Positions 60,922 to 64,000 of a DNA stretch of 64,000 nucleotides are shown here, in pieces. Under the pieces are notes generated by a model that worked only from the letters and a program-made list of their open reading frames with translations, made no database searches and had not been told where the DNA came from. Positions within the stretch are counted from its first letter, which is position 1. Each line of letters begins with the position of its first letter. The stretch comes from Albifimbria verrucaria (lineage: Eukaryota; Ascomycota; Sordariomycetes; Hypocreales; Stachybotryaceae). Where the stretch lies: positions 372,001-436,000 of the forward strand of contig JAHREC010000030.1 of assembly GCA_020081605.1 (NCBI GenBank), written 5' to 3'. Position numbers and translations under genes: made by a program.

Positions 60922-63289
60922 TCTGCAGGTATCGTGCCATGGTGCGCAGTTACACAGGGTGCATATAGGCACATGCATAATACACCTGTGTTAAGCAACC
61001 CATTTCCAGCGTTTGACGCAGCGGTGCACAATGTTGCGCAGGCAGGTCCCCGAGGGTACGCAGCGAACAGGTGTTGCCGTGATCAACCGAAAGTGATGCC
61101 GCCGTTCCGTGCTTATGAGTTGCCTTTGACCAGTACGGCGGAGAATATCGTCCGTAATGAATAAGAGAACTGTGCGAAGGTCTGCGATGGTTTGCTAGTC
61201 AGCAACGCACCAGGATGGTGGTTTTTTGCTGTGGAACAAGCTGGGCGAAGGAGTTTTAGCTAATTGTTCCCATTTTTTCTACCTTCCTGGGCGTTTTGGT
61301 AAAAAGGCTGGATCGTCGCCCAATGTGGTGGGGAGAAAGCGAGCCGAGGCAGGGGGCGAGCAAAAAAAAATAAAAAAAATAAAAAATACCAACACAAATT
61401 GAATCACAGAAATTCAGAGTCAAGCTAGGCTTAAGAGCACACCGACCACCGACCCACGACGGAAGCGAAGTGTCAATGGACCAGCTTTATGACGTCGTGT
61501 CGGGCTTCCGGAGGATTCTCGCGTCCCTAGTGGTGGTTATGCCCCTGATCGCCTCAAGTCAACACCGCTTTGATCAGCTCAGCTTTTCGCGGGCAGAGCA
61601 GATCCAATACACTGGCGATAGTGGTGACCCCATTCGCCAGGCGGTCGGGCATTCTCTCGGTGGTCACATGGGCTCCACGATGGCTCGCCGAGGTGGTGTT
61701 GGCCCAACGCAAACGCGAGAGCCAACCAACAGTCGGGCGGCCATGGGGCCGTCCGCGGATTTCTATTAATAGAGGCCAAGCAGACACCTCGTCGGTGGCC
61801 CTCGGACGGTGCCAAAGCCAAAAGGCCCTGGGTGTCCGGCAAACGGCTCCATTGGCCTCTCCGTCTTGTCAATGCCCACGCTGAGCTTGCCAGCGCTTGG
61901 AGGCTTAGGCTAGGCTAGCCAGCGTGCATGTTCCGGCACTAACCCAGGCCAATGGTGTTGCTTGGCCAGGCGACAGCCTGGGCTAGCGAACCTTCATCTG
62001 ATTGATTCCGGAAGGGAAGCACACATTCTGAGTTGTCGAGGTTGTTGAGGACAAGCAAGTGAGGGGTTGTCGACCCACGGGCTGTGGCCAATGTCTTGTC
62101 TCTTTCGCCTGGCGGGTCATCTTTGCGATCCCAACCTACCGTGCGGCAACAGTACTGTCACGCTTGTGCTGTAGTTTCCTTTTCCCTTTCCCCGTCTCCT
62201 CAGTGGCTCTTTTGTTACACACAAGGGAGGGGTTTGCACAAATGAATGGATGGCTTGGCCCAGCAACCTGGGTGCTGTAAAAGGACCCTTACTGACTTGC
62301 GATGAACACATGAGGAGAGCTAGCCATCCGCCGCCTTTGATCCACATGGGTAGAGTCGATCGTGTGCTTCTGGGTGTGTCTTCCTTGCCTTGCCAAGGCC
62401 CATGGTAGAATGCAAATGCAATTTTCGCATCCTTCATCAATGGAAAAGTACCATCGCCAACATCTAGGTCACTATATCTGTCCAAGACAACCTGGATTTG
62501 GGTTGGGCACTTCTGGGCTGTACCATGCAAGGGAAGGGTAGCCGTGCTTGCGCAGTGCATGATCTCACCGCTCCTGTTACCCCATGAGCTGTCTCGCCAA
62601 AGGCTTCTATTGCATGAATGCCCGGCTCGGTGGTTCTAATTGAACATCGTGAGCTTCCACAGCTTATGTGAGGCGGGCGCTCGCGGAGAAAAGTCTGGGA
62701 CAAGAGGCTCTTCCTGGTGATCCTCCACCTTAGCTCCTGATTCTGGGACTTCTGACTGGAGCACTTCCGAGGGACTGGTATGCTCTCTAAGGCAGCATGT
62801 ACGTATACCCTGTGCGCATGGAAGTATTGATCCTCATTGTGGCAGAGCGTCAGATGGGGAAGCCACGCCGCTTTTGGTCGGAAGCGTCTGTTTGCTGCCG
62901 TGCAGACCCGGTAATGCGGCTGGGCCATACAGCACCGTGCTCAGGTCACATGGATGACGAAGCAGTAATCCCTAGAAATGTGCATCGTGCACTAAGCAGC
63001 CAGCCATGAAACGTTGTATTTGCCCGCCATGGCACAGCCACGCGAAACCTTTCGAACGGTCAGACAAAATTGTGTCAAAGCTTGACTCACTTCACCGACG
63101 TCAGCCAAATTGTGACGCAAGCACCTATTGCTACGGCAGGGTCGCAATAGTCTGACCATCGCAATTGAGCGTGTTCTATTCTCGCGAATCGTAGATGCAT
63201 GATTCTCATGCTGGTCAGACATCACTTGCTTTGAGCGCAAGGGATATACAGATCAGCCCTTTCGGAAGCCTGCAGGACTAGGGACACGT

Positions 63290-63529
63290 CTATAGCTTAG
63301 AGACTAAATCCTGTAGCACGTTGACATAGAGCCTGGTGGTAACACGGTTGATAGTGCTACTCAAATTCATGGTCAAGGTTCGGCCCTTCCTAAGACCATA
63401 TTCTCCAACTCTGTAGTTTCCTAGAGAGCTTGCTCGAGCTTGGCGTCTAAGCTTTGGGTCATCATCGATCGATGACTTGATATTTATCCGGCATGGCTCG
63501 GAACCAAGCCAGCACTGTATTCGGGCCAT
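63290..63529 (-). CDS. Possible exon of an unrecognised protein
   Basis: 79-codon frame beginning MARIQCWLGSEPCRI with a balanced composition (DDDPKLRRQARASSLGNYR, LSSTINRVTTRLYV). I know no family for it. It is not supported by a clear intron pattern or neighbouring exon, so it is offered as a weak candidate only. Confidence 0.25.
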   Translation of the reverse strand: MARIQCWLGSEPCRINIKSSIDDDPKLRRQARASSLGNYRVGEYGLRKGRTLTMNLSSTINRVTTRLYVNVLQDLVSKL

Positions 63530-64000
63530 GTAGGTATCTTCACATTAGCGACAGCTTACTCTGCATAAACTACTGTCCTTGATCACGGGCACTGCCTTTG
63601 CAGGTGCTATTGCTGTTTTTGGTGCGAAGAACTTCTGTAGAAGCAGGGAGGTTTGTGCGACATCAGGCCAAAGGACGATGGAACAAAGATGGTGTTACAA
63701 GCTAATCGTCTTCTTGTGGACCGTGGAACACAGAGCGATGCGGTGCTGACTACCTTGGTTCCCCTGTTTTGGGAGGGCAAATTAGAAGGGTTCTTTTTCA
63801 AAGCCGATTGAGGCCAATTTGGATGCATGTGGTCGTCTCCATCAGATCGTCTGAAGACTGCTAGGCTGGTGGGCCCGCGGTCTAGAACCCAAGCCCTTGC
63901 ACCAATTCAATAATGGTAAGTTTCCGAAAAAGTGTCTCAACGATGGGCATAGTCCTTCCTTGAAGCTCTCATTCGGAGGATCACGTTTTGGCTCCTATAT

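Larger units (their letters stand above)
60047..64000. other. Gene-poor right end of the window
   Basis: No supported gene. It has GGC/CGG simple repeats near 60361-60380 and 60897-60921 and an A-rich tract near 61361-61387. A minus-strand frame at 63290-63529 (79 codons; contains KSSIDDDPKLRRQARASSLGNYR) reads more like protein than its surroundings and may be an exon of a gene extending beyond what I can follow. Confidence 0.4.

Overview
The window is nuclear DNA of a filamentous ascomycete. The evidence is the many short introns (about 47-80 nt, GT..AG, with CTAAC/CTGAC/CTAAT-type branch sites), the high-GC coding sequence with C-rich third positions, and the gene set: alternative NADH dehydrogenase, CON7, TeaC/Tea4, a proteinase K-like subtilase, and NACHT-ankyrin debris carrying a RIP-like mutation pattern. 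The protein sequences look Sordariomycete, probably Hypocreales. I cannot name the species.

Layout. 3.2-10.5 kb, plus strand: external alternative NADH dehydrogenase, kynureninase and the DEAD-box helicase DBP2 with its long 3' intron. 10.5-22.4 kb: an approximately 12 kb stretch with no recognisable gene, whose last 2 kb look like the pyrimidine-rich leader of the zinc-finger regulator CON7 (22.4-24.2 kb). 24.2-28.2 kb: gene-poor. 28.2-29.8 kb: splicing factor AAR2. 30.7-32.8 kb: head-to-head ribosomal protein genes RPS16 (minus) and RPL32 (plus). 33.4-36.2 kb: two tandem paralogous BTB genes (minus). 37.6-41.2 kb: the SH3 polarity protein TeaC (minus). 43.9-48.9 kb: an accessory block with a secreted subtilase, an APH-like kinase, a DUF6914-like protein, the wreck of a NACHT-ankyrin (NLR-like) gene, and a coiled-coil protein. 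49.4-57.7 kb: a short-chain dehydrogenase, an N2227 methyltransferase, a proteasome assembly chaperone and transportin (KAP104). 57.7-64 kb: gene-poor, with one unidentified gene relic.

Most genes are housekeeping and do not form one pathway. The ribosomal pair shares one promoter holding CACGTG and a CCCTAAACCC box, and eight copies of the palindrome AGGTACCT lie upstream of five or six of the genes.

One observation governs how the annotation should be read. Thirteen otherwise well-conserved genes need about two dozen single-base insertions to be full length. Almost all fall in runs of identical bases (mostly C/G, some T), and no gene needs a deletion. They include RPS16, transportin and DBP2, so this looks like systematic homopolymer shortening in the assembly rather than gene decay. 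Two in-frame stops (DBP2, TeaC) are substitutions and are not explained this way. I did not find an obvious new system; the best leads are the NLR relic, the two stops, the AGGTACCT elements and the splicing options in CON7 and DBP2.
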